Part shown: in pieces, positions 1 through 10,968 of the stretch | Numbering within the stretch: the first letter of the stretch is position 1 | Layout of the letters: every line of letters starts with the position of its first letter | Assembly: GCA_037176885.1 (NCBI GenBank) | Contig: JAWWNJ010000058.1 | Span: 620,001-684,000, forward strand | Direction of reading: 5' to 3' | Length of the DNA stretch: 64,000 nucleotides | Source: Favolaschia claudopus | Taxonomy: Eukaryota > Basidiomycota > Agaricomycetes > Agaricales > Mycenaceae | Notes under the pieces: generated by a model | Told to the model about the DNA's origin: nothing | What the model saw: only the letters and a program-made list of their open reading frames with translations | Databases searched by the model: none | Translations under genes and position numbers: made by a program

Positions 1-210
1 GCGCACCCGGAAAAATATATAAAACTAGAATTGGCAAAGATGGGGTCAGGAATACGCTCGTCGAGGAGAAGAGAGAAGCACGAGTACGACGCACCATTGC
101 AAGCTAGAAATCCCCCACATGGCGCTTGCGAGCCAAGTACCGACTGACAGCGCGCCGTAGCTGGAGCTGAGGTCGAGGATGATGAAGTTCTCGGGCATGG
201 GGCCGGCCAT
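1..210 (-). CDS. DUF6534-family membrane protein, 5' part only (runs off the left edge)
   Basis: Only the first exon and the start of the second are inside the window. The start at 210 gives MAGPMPENF followed by a first membrane segment, SYGALSVGTWLASAMWGISS, which matches the usual opening of DUF6534 proteins (a G-A-L-x-x-G pattern, then a helix ending in LQ). A donor GTGCGT at 94 and an acceptor TTCTAG ending at 25 join CAATG to TTTTATATATTTT, giving QCFIYF, the normal continuation of this family. DUF6534 proteins are predicted multi-pass membrane proteins, abundant in mushroom genomes and of unknown function. An upstream in-frame extension to 387 is proline-rich and not family-like, so the start at 210 is preferred. 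A TATATAAG box lies about 90 bp upstream. Confidence 0.7.
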
Positions 211-923
211 TGTGTATTGGGCTTCCGGGGGGAGGGAGGGAAGGAGGGTGGGGGGGCTTGAAGGGAGCGAGAGAAGCGGGCTAGAGATGCGGGATGGGGG
301 CTTATATATGATTGCTGAGGTGCTAAAGCCCGCGCGGAATTGAATGGTCTCCGGATACCGTGCATCGCAATCGCTTGCATCAGACATACTGCATTGGGAT
401 AAAAGTTAGAGCTGCACAAGCGAAGAACCGAAGAACCCGGAGACTGGGGTCAGTCGCATCGCCGAGAACCTTGATTGAAGTGTGATTGGTGAATAGACTT
501 CCAGGTACGGACAGGGACGCCGATATGATGTAGCTTGCCATGCAGCGCCCATGTGTACTGGGATTCGCTTGGCTTGTTCCAAGCGAGAGGTTTGCAACGC
601 GCAGGCCAGTTGCTGGGCGGGGGTCTCCACCAGAGAAAGAACCGTTTGGGAGCTGAGTTGGAGGATGAAGTGACGACGGAGACATCGTCGGGGGTGAACC
701 CGGATCGTCCCTTCGCGTGCGCTATCACCCGGGTCTAAATCATGAGGGATCACAACCGAAATCATCGAAGGAGGCGAAAGGCTTCTATCTCTCTGGATGG
801 GGTAGAAAAGTCGGAAGTTGGCGCAGAATAGCGCGGAGGGGGGTCATAAAGCTGGTCAGATGAATCATAGATGGAGACCCCGCTTAGGCTTGTCAATGTC
901 TGATAGTGAGCTATACATCAATC
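211..923. other. Intergenic region between divergent genes
   Basis: Apart from the TATA-like box at 301-308 I see nothing convincing. Open frames on both strands have no recognisable domains and lack consistent codon use, so I treat them as chance ORFs. Confidence 0.5.
301..308 (-). promoter_or_regulatory. TATA-like box of the left-edge DUF6534 gene
   Basis: TATATAAG reads on the minus strand about 90 bp upstream of the start codon at 210, a typical distance for a fungal TATA element. This is inferred from position only. Confidence 0.35.
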
Positions 924-1339
924 ATGGAACCAAACGCTTGCCTGATCTGCGGCGGGTACATAGCCCTCAGCAAAGTCGAGAGCACCCGAGCTCGACAGTG
1001 TATGGGATGGTGGAGAGCGCAAGCACCGGAACCGTTTCCGAAGAAATTGACCTCGGTACGTTTCTCTCCATTTCAAAAGATTTGAAAGAAGTCCAGGGTC
1101 CGTATCAATTCGAAGAGATTAGAAGGAAGAACGAATATCGAGGCGGCTGCGAAGATCTTCTGATGTGATCAATGACTGATATTGGATTTTCGCTTCAGCC
1201 AGGTGCTGGGTTGATCAACGTTGGTGGAGACCTGGCTGACGCAGACGAAAGACGGGTAAAGGTAGATCCGTGGCAGCGCTACAACGGCGCCGGCGCGTCG
1301 CATTCGTCCTTTCTCGAGCTTATGATCGCCACAAGGTAG
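924..1339 (+). CDS. Small hypothetical CxxC protein, exon junction unresolved
   Basis: ATG at 924 opens a 44-codon exon beginning MEPNACLICGGYIALS, with a CxxC pair and then a W-W segment. It ends cleanly in phase 0 at a GTACGT donor (1056). An acceptor GTCCAG at 1091-1096 opens a second exon reading GPYQFEEIRRKNEYRGG. A third coding stretch at about 1200-1336 reads INVGGDLADADERRVKVD and then PWQRYNGAGASHSSF before a stop at 1337-1339. The three parts look like one small gene, but no canonical splice pair joins exons 2 and 3 in frame, so the gene may be damaged or the model incomplete. I do not recognise the family; the CxxC could bind zinc but this is speculative. Confidence 0.4.
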
Positions 1340-3639
1340 GTAGTAGTGGTGCGCAGATATCCAGGCCTAGAGCTTGTGAAATGCGAATTCGAAATCAAAG
1401 GCACGGAAAATCCAAGTGAGCTGTCAACGTGGGAAGAAAGTGCCGACCTTCCTTTTTAGTCGCCAAGCGGTTGTTTGTGCCTGTTAAGAAGCCAAGATCT
1501 TTGACTTCCCCGCCATCGTCCATCGCTACATTCAAGCTTTAGCCTATCCGGTTGCAGCCCGAGGTGGTTTCCGATTTTCTTCAGAGAAACCTCAGCCTTC
1601 TATGGATTTCAATGAAACGGAAACTGGTCGGAAGATTGCTTCTGACTCTTTTCTTCTGGAATTTTCTCGGCTTGTGTCGTCTCGAGCTCGCAGACTTCTA
1701 CTTCAAGGCTTACGCTATCAGAGGACTCTACGATTGCTTGTTCGAGTGTCCGCCTGAGGTTTGCCCCGACTTCGAGCTCAAACAATCAACGATTTTTTCT
1801 CTCTTGCCACTTGCTTCTCACTCTCACTCTCGATCGACGCGACGGATTCACCCTGCCACGCTAGCAGACGATCTACATAAAGTCTATTTGACTTCTGACA
1901 CCCGACATAAGCCTCCGCCCTTGTCACGGAAACAAAGTCGCCATTGGTGGCGCAGCCGCTGATCACTGGTCGTTGATCGCCACGCGTGGGGGCGGCCACG
2001 TGTGGCGCGTGGCTCCGATGATCGTCGTCGATGCGCCTTGTCATGATCAAGCTTGGACTATTCTCTTTTCCGTTCTTTCTATCTACAGGCACTGTAATCG
2101 GCTTCGGACGTGGCTGGACAGTCCTGAGTCTAGAGCGCTGAGCAAAGTAGCGATGCACACCGGAATGTGAGCCCTTGGTTTCATGTGCTTCTTGCAAATC
2201 CGGACTCTGGAGATGCTCGCATGTACTTGGCGGCGGCCGCCATCCGCTCGACACTCACCTATCCCTATTCTATGATTCTCCGGACCCGTCATGGTCTCTA
2301 CTCGACGACGGTGGACGGGCGCTCACGCTAAAACCTATATCTCACATCTGTCGCTGGTGACTCTGTGTGTGTCTTCTTTTCCACGAGCTTGCCACCCTCG
2401 CGCCAACTGACGTGGTCCTTGATCTTGCTCCCACTCCGGGTACATATGCGGCGCCTACATCGATGCTTCGGAGAAGTCTGCGATAACATCACCTAGATTG
2501 TCCGTATGTAAGTACAATGGCCCCGTACATTCGGGGCTCCGCCTGGCTTCGCTCGCTTCTATCCTCGCATCACCGCCCCAGGCGCTGTCATTATGCGCGC
2601 GCGCGGCCGCGGTGGTTCTCTGTATCTCAGACGGCGGGCCTGCCAGTTACAGCTTCTCGTCTGCGGCCGCACTCTGCATTAACGTCAGAAGCCGTCAGTT
2701 CTCCCAGAGAGGTGCAGTGCCGGGAGTTGCTCTCGTAGATGGGCTCAAGCCGAACGAGACTCCGTCGTTCCTGCTCGTCGGCGTGTCTCTCGCCCTCGAT
2801 GCCCAACAAATGCCCTTAGATTCGGATAGAAAGTTTCTTAGTCTTGTGTATCCAGTCCGACGCCGCTACCAAATCTGGCGGTGCTTTTGTTTTTCTCTGG
2901 GCGTTTCCCTCGTCTGTGGAGCACCAACCGCCCACCAACACACGTAGAGGCTTATCCAGACATTTCCTTTTCCGTCCTGTTAACGTTGTTTGTACTGGTT
3001 GTTTCTTGATGCCATCAAACCTTCGCACCTCTGACTTGTGCGGTGTGGATGGCGTTGTGGATGGCTGCCCGGAACTACCTCGCTGGGAAGACGGCAAGTC
3101 ATTTCTCTCCCTCTCTCCCTACATTCGAGGACTAATGACACGGTGGAGAGGTAAGTAACAAATTGTTTACTGAAGCTACAGAACTTGAATCCTTCGCATT
3201 TTTTTGACTCAGGAGAACTACAGCACCTTTCAATGAAGCTCAAAACGATCAGGAGCAGAATGCCTCTTCATTCTCGCACCGGCGTCGTTGCAAAGCGAGT
3301 TCTGGAAGTCGCAGCGAATTTGCCAGATTTTTAGCCCGCACAGCCAGGATTTGATTGGGACTCAAGTCAAATTAGTCAATCATCGCTTCGCCCTAAGGTG
3401 CACCGTACCGCGGTACGCATGTTATAAGATAGCCGTGCTCCACTCACTCTATATTGACCCTGCATTACATGCCAAAAGTCTGACATCGTCTATTTCCTCC
3501 ATACCTATCATCTTCTCAATTGATGTCTGCACCCACAGCAGCGCCCACCATGCCAAACAAATACATCTTGGACCTCGCCACATATTAATCGGATAATGGT
3601 ATGCACTGTGCTTTTACCTGCCCACTTCCACTCGCTCAG
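1340..3639. other. Gene-poor stretch, 2.3 kb
   Basis: Several open frames occur on both strands (for example 1552-1962, 2498-2947 and 2844-3158 on +, 1778-2254 on -). None shows a domain, signal peptide or plausible splice series, and codon composition drifts. I found no terminal inverted repeats or target-site duplications. It may be decayed DNA or long regulatory sequence for the gene at 3640. Confidence 0.4.
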
Positions 3640-5184
3640 ATGGCCCCATCATTTGTGCCGATTTCCGCTTTTCCTCCCGGATTTGAAGTGGTCCAATTGT
3701 AAGTCTTCACTTGCGTAAACGTACTTTCTCGGCTCACCCCCCAACTTCCGCATTCACTCAATAGGTCCGGTCCATTGGTCATTACATCTAGATCGCAGAT
3801 AGACGTCCTCTCTGAATTCTTTTCCTTTACGTGGCGTATCTTTTACATTGGGGATTATTTGGGACCCTAACCATTCAGCTGTGTACGTTCTATACGTCTG
3901 CCGCTAGAATCCAGTCTATTACATTCATTTATCGAACTCATAGACCTCTACTACGAAGCCTTTCCCAACGATAGCGCATATCATAAACGACTCGTCTACG
4001 GCATCTACCTCATCGAACTCGTGCAAACCCTTCTTGTAACACACGACGCCTTTGCCATGTTCGGCTATGGATTCGGAAACGTGGCGGCATTGACGAATAT
4101 GCACTTTGATTGGCTCACCGTGCCTATCATGAGCGGACTGGGTGCGCAAATGTGATCTTTTACTCTCCGAATCTGACCAAAGCGACAGTGGCCTTCGTCG
4201 GCCAATCATTCTATGCATCTCGCATCCATGCCCTCTCCAAGTCTCGCGCCATTCCCGCAATAATTTTGATAGTATGCGATCCTCTGAGATCCTTTCTCCT
4301 TGGCTGACTCCGATGTAGATTTCGTTTACCAGCACAATCGGGGGATTTGTCGCTGGAGTATTCAGCTTCCAAGGTCGATCCGCCTTCCGCCTGAAATAGT
4401 ACCATTCTAAGTCTCGCGCCGAAACAGCTGGCGACATCACATTGCTTAATAATCGCAAAACGTCTATCACAGTCGGGGTGGGTTATTTCATTTCATTCGT
4501 ATCGTCACCGATTCCAATGAAATTCAGGTTTGGTGCGGTGGCTCAGCGCTAAGCGACATTTTGATCGCAGTCTTTATGACATACTACGTGAGTTTCAGAG
4601 CGGATTCCCAGACATTATCACGAGAGAATGCGTCTAATTTTTCCCCACAGCTCTCCAAAAGTGCGACAGGCTTTCGCCAGACCAATATCTTGATTTCACG
4701 TCTCATTCGTCTAACTATCGAGACGGGTCTCATTACCGGTATCTTCGAAATGTTAATTTTCTCAATCCATCACTCACAATCACCAGCTTTGGTGGCCCTG
4801 GCGAACCTAGTTCTATTCTTCGCATTCCCCGGTCACACATATTTCGGCACCCCAGCGTTGATCATGCCCAAACTCTATGCCAACACCATTCTTGCCGTGC
4901 TCAACGCTCGCTTCCGCATAGTCGACGGACGAGCGACCTATGTGTCTTCAGCTGACTTCACCGAGATTTTCGTACCTACCCAAGCGAGCTACGTTGCCGG
5001 TTCAGTCCCGCGTTTCAGGCACACTCCTGTGGTCAGTATTACGCAGGACCTCTTCTCCCGGGAACAGGAAAACGTCGGCGAGGATGTGGAGTTGGAGGTT
5101 ATTAAGGTATGTATGCTCAATTCAGTTCTATCAATTTCTGCGTCTTATCCAATGTAGCAGAAATCTGAGTATGATCGAGCTTAA
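3640..5184 (+). CDS. DUF6534-family multi-pass membrane protein
   Basis: Spliced coding sequence matches the DUF6534 layout: a YYEAFPNDSAYHKRLVYGIY loop-helix, then LIELVQTLLVTHDAF, GYGFGNVAALTNMHFDWL, a helix with GQSFYASRIHAL, IISFTSTIGGFVAGVFSF, CGGSALSDILIAVFMTYYL, and the arginine-rich RQTNILISRLIRLTIETG segment that precedes the last helices. The tail TPALIMPKLYANTILAVLNA is the conserved family ending. At least six introns are visible, for example donors at 4143, 4272 and 4587. The last intron (GTATGT at 5107, AG at 5157) adds QKSEYDRA and a stop at 5182-5184. The first membrane segment (3641-3950) is poorly resolved and may be mis-spliced or degenerate. The role is unknown; a receptor-like or sensor membrane protein is only a guess. 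Confidence 0.75.
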
Positions 5185-5876
5185 CCTACGAAAATTGACC
5201 CTCCCCGGCCGTAAAACTTGGCCATACTTACGTGCTATTAGTAGGCTACTAATATCAGAGTCTGTGATTCGTTTGTCCTCCTTCCTAACTAAAGTGATTT
5301 TTATACAATCTGTGTTGTCTTGCTGCATGTGCGCATATTCCTTCTGTTTTAAATGCGACATTGCCGGTAGGCTCTGCTATTTCGTCTTCGAAAACAGGTT
5401 GTGATAACGAGGCTGGAGCGGGTTGGGCGGTTTGTGGGTCCATTCATCATTCAATCTGTCTAAGTATTGATGTTGACCAAGGTGCTAATCGATCAGCGCT
5501 GCGAACCGTTGCATTCCATTGCTGGGTCATCCGTAGCGGGACTCCCGTCTCGGTTTCGACTTGGTGAGCTGCCGCCGCCTCTATGTTCAGATTTCTTTCT
5601 TACCAACACGTTGTTGCTTAATCAAGCATTCAAGTTCAAATTGTTTCGTTCGATCGCTCAAACAAGATACTTCTCGCCGGTTTTACGGCTGTTCGCATGC
5701 CGTGGGTGTGATTCCAGTCTGATCATCCACTAAGGTACAACGAGTCAGATGAAAGCTTACTAGCGCCTGTACGAGAATCTTCCGGGTCGCCGTGACGCCG
5801 ATTGCTAACACTAACAGTTGACCGCCACAACTCGGATCTGACGCCCACAACCGCACTTTACCCACTTCCACCCACC
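5185..5876. other. Intergenic region upstream of the P450 gene
   Basis: Short open frames without recognisable content. Taken as the 3' region of the DUF6534 gene and the promoter region of the cytochrome P450; no clear TATA box was found. Confidence 0.5.
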
Positions 5877-7996
5877 ATGTTCGAGTCGTCCTTCGTCGAA
5901 AACCTCGCCCACTCCCTATCTTCGCTCAAAGAAAGCATATCTTACGACACAATCCCATGCATCGTTGTTGGAAGCGCGGTTGTGGGCGCTGGATACTACG
6001 CCGTCTTTACCGGCACCGGTCTTCCTTTACCACCCGGGCCCACTGTCTCCTGGTTTGGTCTGGGTGGGAAGAGGACAACAAAGATGCCGCACGAATATTC
6101 GTGGTTGGTTTTCAGCGAATGGCAGAAACGATTCGGTGTGTTGTCATTCTACAGCGGGCTAAACATGCTCCTTGATTTCCTGACTTCACATTCAGGTGAT
6201 GTGATATACGTCAACGTATTCCGGAACCCTGTTCTCGTTCTCAACTCTGCGGAGGCAGCGATGGATCTACTCGATAGAAAGAGCGCTATTTATTCGTCTC
6301 GACCCGTCCGCACGATGCAGACCGAAGTGTGCGTGTCGCGTTCAGATAGAATTTCTCCCAATCTAATTCGAATGACTTCCTCATTGATAGCATGGGTTTC
6401 TCATGGTTATTTTCCAGCCTGCCGTACGGCGCGCGGTATAGGAAACATCGTACCATGTTCCATAATCATTTTCAAGCCAAAGTGATACCGAAGTACCATC
6501 AAATACTCTTAAATAGCGTTCATACTCTCCTTCGGAATCTGGCTGATGAACCGGAGGAGCTTAAGCACAATTTACGCCGGTGGGTGAAAATATATTTATT
6601 TCCGACGCACAACTCACTCGCGGATTTAGAACGACTACTGCTATCGTTCTTTCAGTGACCTATGGGTTGGTGACCTCCGTGCCTGCGGGTTTGAGATGAC
6701 ATCTAATGACCGTTCTAGCCAAAATGTAGCTGACCAAGGCGATGAGTACGTGAAACTCGCGGACGAGACGCTGGCCGGTGTGGTACTCTCGGGGCAATTC
6801 GGTTCATATCTGGTTGATTACCTCCCGATTCGTGAGTCACCAGTGTCCGCTCGTAATGTCGAAGCTTGACAGTTGATAGTGAAATACATTCCATCATGGT
6901 TTCCGGGAGCCAAATTCAAAAGAGACGGTCTCAAATATTGCAAGCTCAGCAAGGAGATGTGCAACCGTCCCTTCGAGATGATGAAAGCTCGGATGGAAAG
7001 CGGCTCGGCTGAAACCAGTCTTACCACGATTGAGCTCGAAACCCTATTTCGCGAGCGAGATACCGATCTAGATGACGAGAGGGTAATCCAAAATGTAGCA
7101 GCTACGGCTTACGCTGCGGGCTCGGACACGGTTCGTTCAACCTCAGGCTGTTTTACTCTCCATCTCAAACTAATGTTGAATTCCCACAGACCCTCTCAAT
7201 TCTCCTATCCTTCTTCCTTGCCATGGTGCTTCACCCGGAAATTCAAGACCGCGCGTACGCAGAAATCCAAAAGGTCATTCCCGACGGAGATCGTCTGCCC
7301 GCTTTCGAAGAGCGGGATAAACTTCCCTACATCGAACGCGTAGTACATGAGTGTTTGCGTTGGAATCCCGTTGGGAACCTCGGAATCGCGCATTATTTGA
7401 CCGAGGACGACGTTTATCGTGGATGGCGGATTCCGAAGGGGACGACGGTGTTGGCGAACATTTGGGCGATTTTGCATGAGCCTTCGGTATGAGTCTTCAT
7501 TACGACTATTTTTCTGTTGTTATTTGATGAATTGAATGAGATACTGGATTAGGTCTATCCTGATCCTTCGTCGTTCAACCCCGATCGGTTCAGCAATGCA
7601 CAACAAGTTGGCGGATTGAACCCCATTCCCGAAATGTCATTTGGCTTCGGCCGTAGGTGGGTGAGATTTATTGGATTTGTTCGGTTTGGATGCTCATGAT
7701 TTTCTAGGGTCTGTCCGGGTCGTTATCTCGCAGTAGAAACTGTTTGGATTGTGGCCGTCTCCGTCATTGCTTCCTACAAAATCTTGAAACCACTGGACGA
7801 GACGGGAAAGGAATTTGATCCTGAAGTTGCATATACGTCGGGACTGTTCAGGTATGTTGATTTTTGCGCGCTTTGCGGCGGAGGGGGAAAATGATTGAAT
7901 CTTACTTCTAGTTATCCGAGGCCGTTTGGCTATCGCATTGTATCGAGGTCAAAGACAGCTGCTGCCCTTGTGGCGGCTACACGGCCTGAACTTTGA
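5877..7996 (+). CDS. Cytochrome P450 monooxygenase
   Basis: Heme-thiolate monooxygenase, predicted to sit in the ER membrane and to need cytochrome P450 reductase. The start gives an N-terminal anchor (IPCIVVGSAVVGAGYYAVF) followed by the LPLPPGP hinge. All core motifs are present after splicing: I-helix AYAAGSDT (the A/G-G-x-D-T oxygen-activation motif), K-helix ExxR as ECLR within YIERVVHECLRWNP, the meander PxxFxPxRF as PSSFNPDRF, and the heme loop FGFGRRVCPGR with its cysteine ligand. About nine exons are needed, for example introns starting at 6136 and ending at 6195, and another splitting the heme loop near 7655-7710. The C-terminal exon ends at 7996, 97 bp from the convergent DUF4419 gene. 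It resembles the O-methylsterigmatocystin oxidoreductase-like P450s common in basidiomycetes; the substrate cannot be inferred. Confidence 0.93.
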
Positions 7997-8093
7997 ATCA
8001 AATCAGAGCCAAATTCGCCTATCTTGTTCAACTTGTACTCGAAGAAAGACTGTACTTTAACATTTGGATCTACTGTATACATGTTGTAGTCGC

Positions 8094-9458
8094 TCAATTC
8101 CACTCCTCCTCCTTCGTGAACATCCACCACCCAACAACCGGACGCACCGTATCATCCTTGCCCATCCCATCCTCACACAACTCAGCATCGCCGCTCGACG
8201 AAACCAACGTCCCGACACTACCCGCAATCATCCCAGCCGGAAACAGCTTTCCATTGTCGTCCAGCGTGATCTCCACTTGTGCGTACCCCGACGCGACTTT
8301 CTGCGTGTCGAGCGTGTGGTAGGGCGTCTCGTCGAGGATGAGCAGGCCGCGCGCGGTGTCATAGGCACCCTTTTTGAGGTAGGTTTTCCAAAACTTTTGA
8401 GCGGTCATGGATTCGGGGGATTCCTTTGCTTGGACGGTCTGCGAGGAATATAATATCTTAGCTGGACATACATCTAATTGAGAGTATTTGGAAGACGTAC
8501 AGTGTTAAGCGGATATCCCAACCACTTTCCCTCATTGCTGAATACGGAGAACGCGTTCATCCACCCGGAGTACGTGTTTGACCCGCTGCGCATGTTGTGA
8601 TGGATAACCTTGCTCCAAAACGTAATATTTTCCTTGCTTTCGGGGTCGTCGAAAGCCGCCACGAAGCGCACTATGATGGGACGAAGTAGGTGATACCACG
8701 CAATCGTCTCGATGCCATATTCTTTCAATTTCTCCAACCGCCCAAGGATATTCACCCAATCCGCCTTCTCGCCTTCAAGCGTTACGCGGGGGATCCCGCA
8801 CCTTGTTGCGATGAAGCGATATTTGAAGTAATGCCGGAGAGTGGACATCAGGAGTACACTGGCGGTGGTCGTATCCGTATGCGTTGTTGTGCTAAATTTC
8901 GGCAAAGCCCAAGCACACAGTTCCGGGTCCGTGACGTTTTGGTCGAGGAGGTCCGCCATTTCACGAGCCATCGAGCTGAAGTCAACTGTATGCCGCGTGC
9001 CGACGTGCACGACGGGCAATTCCTTTTGTCCTTCGTGTTGGACGAAGTTGGCGCGGAGGAGCTCGGAGTTGGCGACGACGAAGAAGTTGAATTGTGAAAC
9101 AATGGCGAGCCAGATGTCATCGGGGCGGAGGATGAGGGCGTGGTGGATGTTGTACGCTTTCAGAACCGTGTTGAATAGACCGTTTTTGTCGGGTAAGAGG
9201 TGGGTGATCTTGGTTTTCAGATCGCGTCCGCTAGAAAGCCGGCGTTTCTTTGCAAGTCAAATGATGTGCCTATGAATTGACTCACGATACATCGACCCCA
9301 GATAAGGAGTATTGCAGCATTTCTCCCCCTGTTTTGTACTCCGTCGCTGCCTCAACAAGGATATCTTCCGGAGTCAAGCCCATGGGTCCCGCAGCGTTTT
9401 CCCCCTCCAAGTTAACGCTGGTTGCAGGATGTTGTGCGACGGTAAATGAGACGGGCAT
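8094..9458 (-). CDS. DUF4419 domain protein
   Basis: Three exons resolve cleanly: 9458-9286, 9230-8501 and 8438-8094. The start at 9458 gives MPVSFTVAQHPATSVNLEG, a usual opening of basidiomycete DUF4419 proteins; an earlier ATG at 9503 adds a hydrophobic stretch and is less likely. Family marks are LKAYNIHHALILRPDDIWLA, QFNFFVVANSELLRANFV, VVHVGTRHTVDFSSMA, the D-T-T segment TDTTTASVLLMSTLRHYF, TRCGIPRVTLEGEKADW and a C-terminal GWWMF. The length, about 415 residues, is close to family norms. The function is unknown; the family is expanded in fungi. A TATAAATA box lies about 120 bp upstream. It converges on the P450 gene. Confidence 0.88.
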
Positions 9459-9577
9459 GGTGAGGGGAAGAAGGGAGAGAGAGATGCACAGCAGTGACAG
9501 CACTGCTTGCCATGGAGATTTTGATTGGACACCGACTTTGACAGATTAAGAGAAGGGCGCCACTGCGCCAGTTGAGA

Positions 9578-9585
9578 TATTTATA
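9578..9585 (-). promoter_or_regulatory. TATA-like box of the DUF4419 gene
   Basis: TATAAATA on the minus strand, about 120 bp upstream of the start codon at 9458. Support is positional. Confidence 0.4.
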
Positions 9586-10012
9586 AGGCATCCAGAACGC
9601 ATTCAGAACGCAAACAGCGAAAACTTGACTCAGAGTGAGCCTCGTCACTTGTTTAGTGACGTTCGTTACGGTTCGTAAGGACCCCTGGCAAGCTACAGTA
9701 ACGCTGAGTGAGCATCGAACTAGGGAGAATGATCGCTGCTAAATTTGCACAGAGGTCCTGACCAGTGAGGCGTTCATATGCACCGAGCCCGATTCTTGAC
9801 GAAAAGCAGTGACTTGGAGAGTATATGCCAGAACAGTGGGAGTGGGACTCGGCTATTTAAGCGAGTCCCACTATTGATCAGTTCTGCATCAACTGCAATC
9901 AATTGGCGATCAGCAAATCAACGATCCATCAATCCTCGGCATTTAGAGCCGGGGAGTGTATTTTATCTGTTTAATGTCTTTCTCTAGTTATTTCGGCACT
10001 ATTATACTCGCT

Positions 10013-10033
10013 GGGGGGAACGTGGTTCCCCCC
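10013..10033. repeat. Perfect GC hairpin inside the MITE
   Basis: Arms GGGGGGAAC (10013-10021) and GTTCCCCCC (10025-10033) around a 3-nt loop. A C-rich run follows directly. Confidence 0.7.
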
Positions 10034-10129
10034 AAACCCCCCTCCCTTAGCCTGACGGCATATTTGATGAATTTTACACAGTAATTCGAGTTTTTTCTGC
10101 TGTTTACTCTGTAAATTTAATTCATGTAG

Positions 10130-10148
10130 CGCGGGGGAGACCCCCGCG
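10130..10148. repeat. Second perfect GC hairpin inside the MITE
   Basis: Arms CGCGGGGG (10130-10137) and CCCCCGCG (10141-10148) around AGA. It stands just before the 32-bp tandem repeat. Confidence 0.7.
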
Positions 10149-10160
10149 GACCCCCCTTGA

Positions 10161-10288
10161 CGCTCGCCGCTAGGCCCACTGCGTGGTGCAGTCGCTCGCC
10201 GCTGGGCCCACTGCGTGGTGCAGTCGCTCGCCGCTGGGCCCACTGCGTGGTGCTACCGCTCGCCGCGGAGGCCCACTGCGTGGAGCTA
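10161..10288. repeat. Tandem repeat, four 32-bp units
   Basis: Units start at 10161, 10193, 10225 and 10257. All contain CGCTCGCCGC and GGCCCACTGCGTGG. Units 1 and 2 differ at one base; unit 4 is the most diverged. It lies wholly inside the MITE-like element. Confidence 0.85.
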
Positions 10289-10493
10289 GGGAATATTTTA
10301 AAGCGTCGGGGCGGTATTTTCAAGCTAATTACGAGCTGTGATCTACATCATTTAAAATGATGTGCCGAACGGCCGAGTCCCACTATCAGAGCTGAAATCT
10401 TTCTATCCGAGCATCCGAGTCCCACTATCAGCCTTTTTCCGGGGTTTACCCGAGTCCCACTCCCACCCTTTTGGCCATTCCTCAGTGACTTGG

Positions 10494-10968
10494 TGGTGGT
10501 GGTGCAAGTCAGAGAGCATTGCCGTTGATCCGGAAAGCCTTTTGAGTCAAGCATGGCCAAACACAGCCTTTTCACTCTGAATCTCTCCTTCTTCGTCCTG
10601 CATATGGGTCGATTCTGCGAAATATGCTTCGACTACCTCTACAGTGCCTATTTGACTGCGAACACAACTCTGCAACACAGCCCAAGTTCAGGCTTGGTTC
10701 TTAACAAAGCCTTTTCCCCCGAGATTTTACGAATTTCTTGCAAATTTCTGCGATTCCGCGAATGGGAACTCGCAAAATCGCTTTGCACGCTTTTCTCTCA
10801 ACCTTCCATTCTCTGGTCCTTCCGCTCGGCCAGAACACGGGGTGCGCAGAGTAACTTTATAGAGCAGCTTACGTGTACCGGCTTTCTCACTGCCTCGTTT
10901 TCTCATATTGCGCCACTATTCACACCTACGAATAAAACCCCACTTCCAAACTTTCTCCTCAAGTCAAC
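10494..10968. other. Promoter region of the alpha/beta hydrolase gene
   Basis: No gene seen. A TTTATAGA motif near 10855 is a possible TATA element about 110 bp before the start codon at 10969. A short (TGG) run occurs just right of the MITE duplication. Confidence 0.4.

Larger units (their letters stand above)
9818..10482. mobile_element. MITE-like non-autonomous DNA transposon with an 11-bp target-site duplication
   Basis: A 665-bp segment is bounded by an identical 11-bp direct repeat CAGTGACTTGG at 9807-9817 and 10483-10493. Inside lie inverted termini with a perfect 17-bp core: GTGGGAGTGGGACTCGG at 9836-9852 and its reverse complement at 10450-10466. The outer 16-18 bases of each end are only loosely similar. 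Extra copies of the core piece GAGTCCCAC follow inside each end (near 9863, 10376 and 10412). No transposase ORF is present. The interior holds a 4 x 32-bp tandem repeat and two G-rich/C-rich hairpins. A 9-11 bp duplication is typical of Mutator-like elements, so a MULE-mobilised MITE is the best guess. Confidence 0.75.

Noticed and set aside
2498..2947. 149-codon ORF in the gene-poor stretch
   Set aside because: No signal peptide, domain or splice partner; composition not gene-like.
10117..10360. Overlapping ORFs over the 32-bp tandem repeat
   Set aside because: Repetitive translation of a non-coding array inside the MITE.
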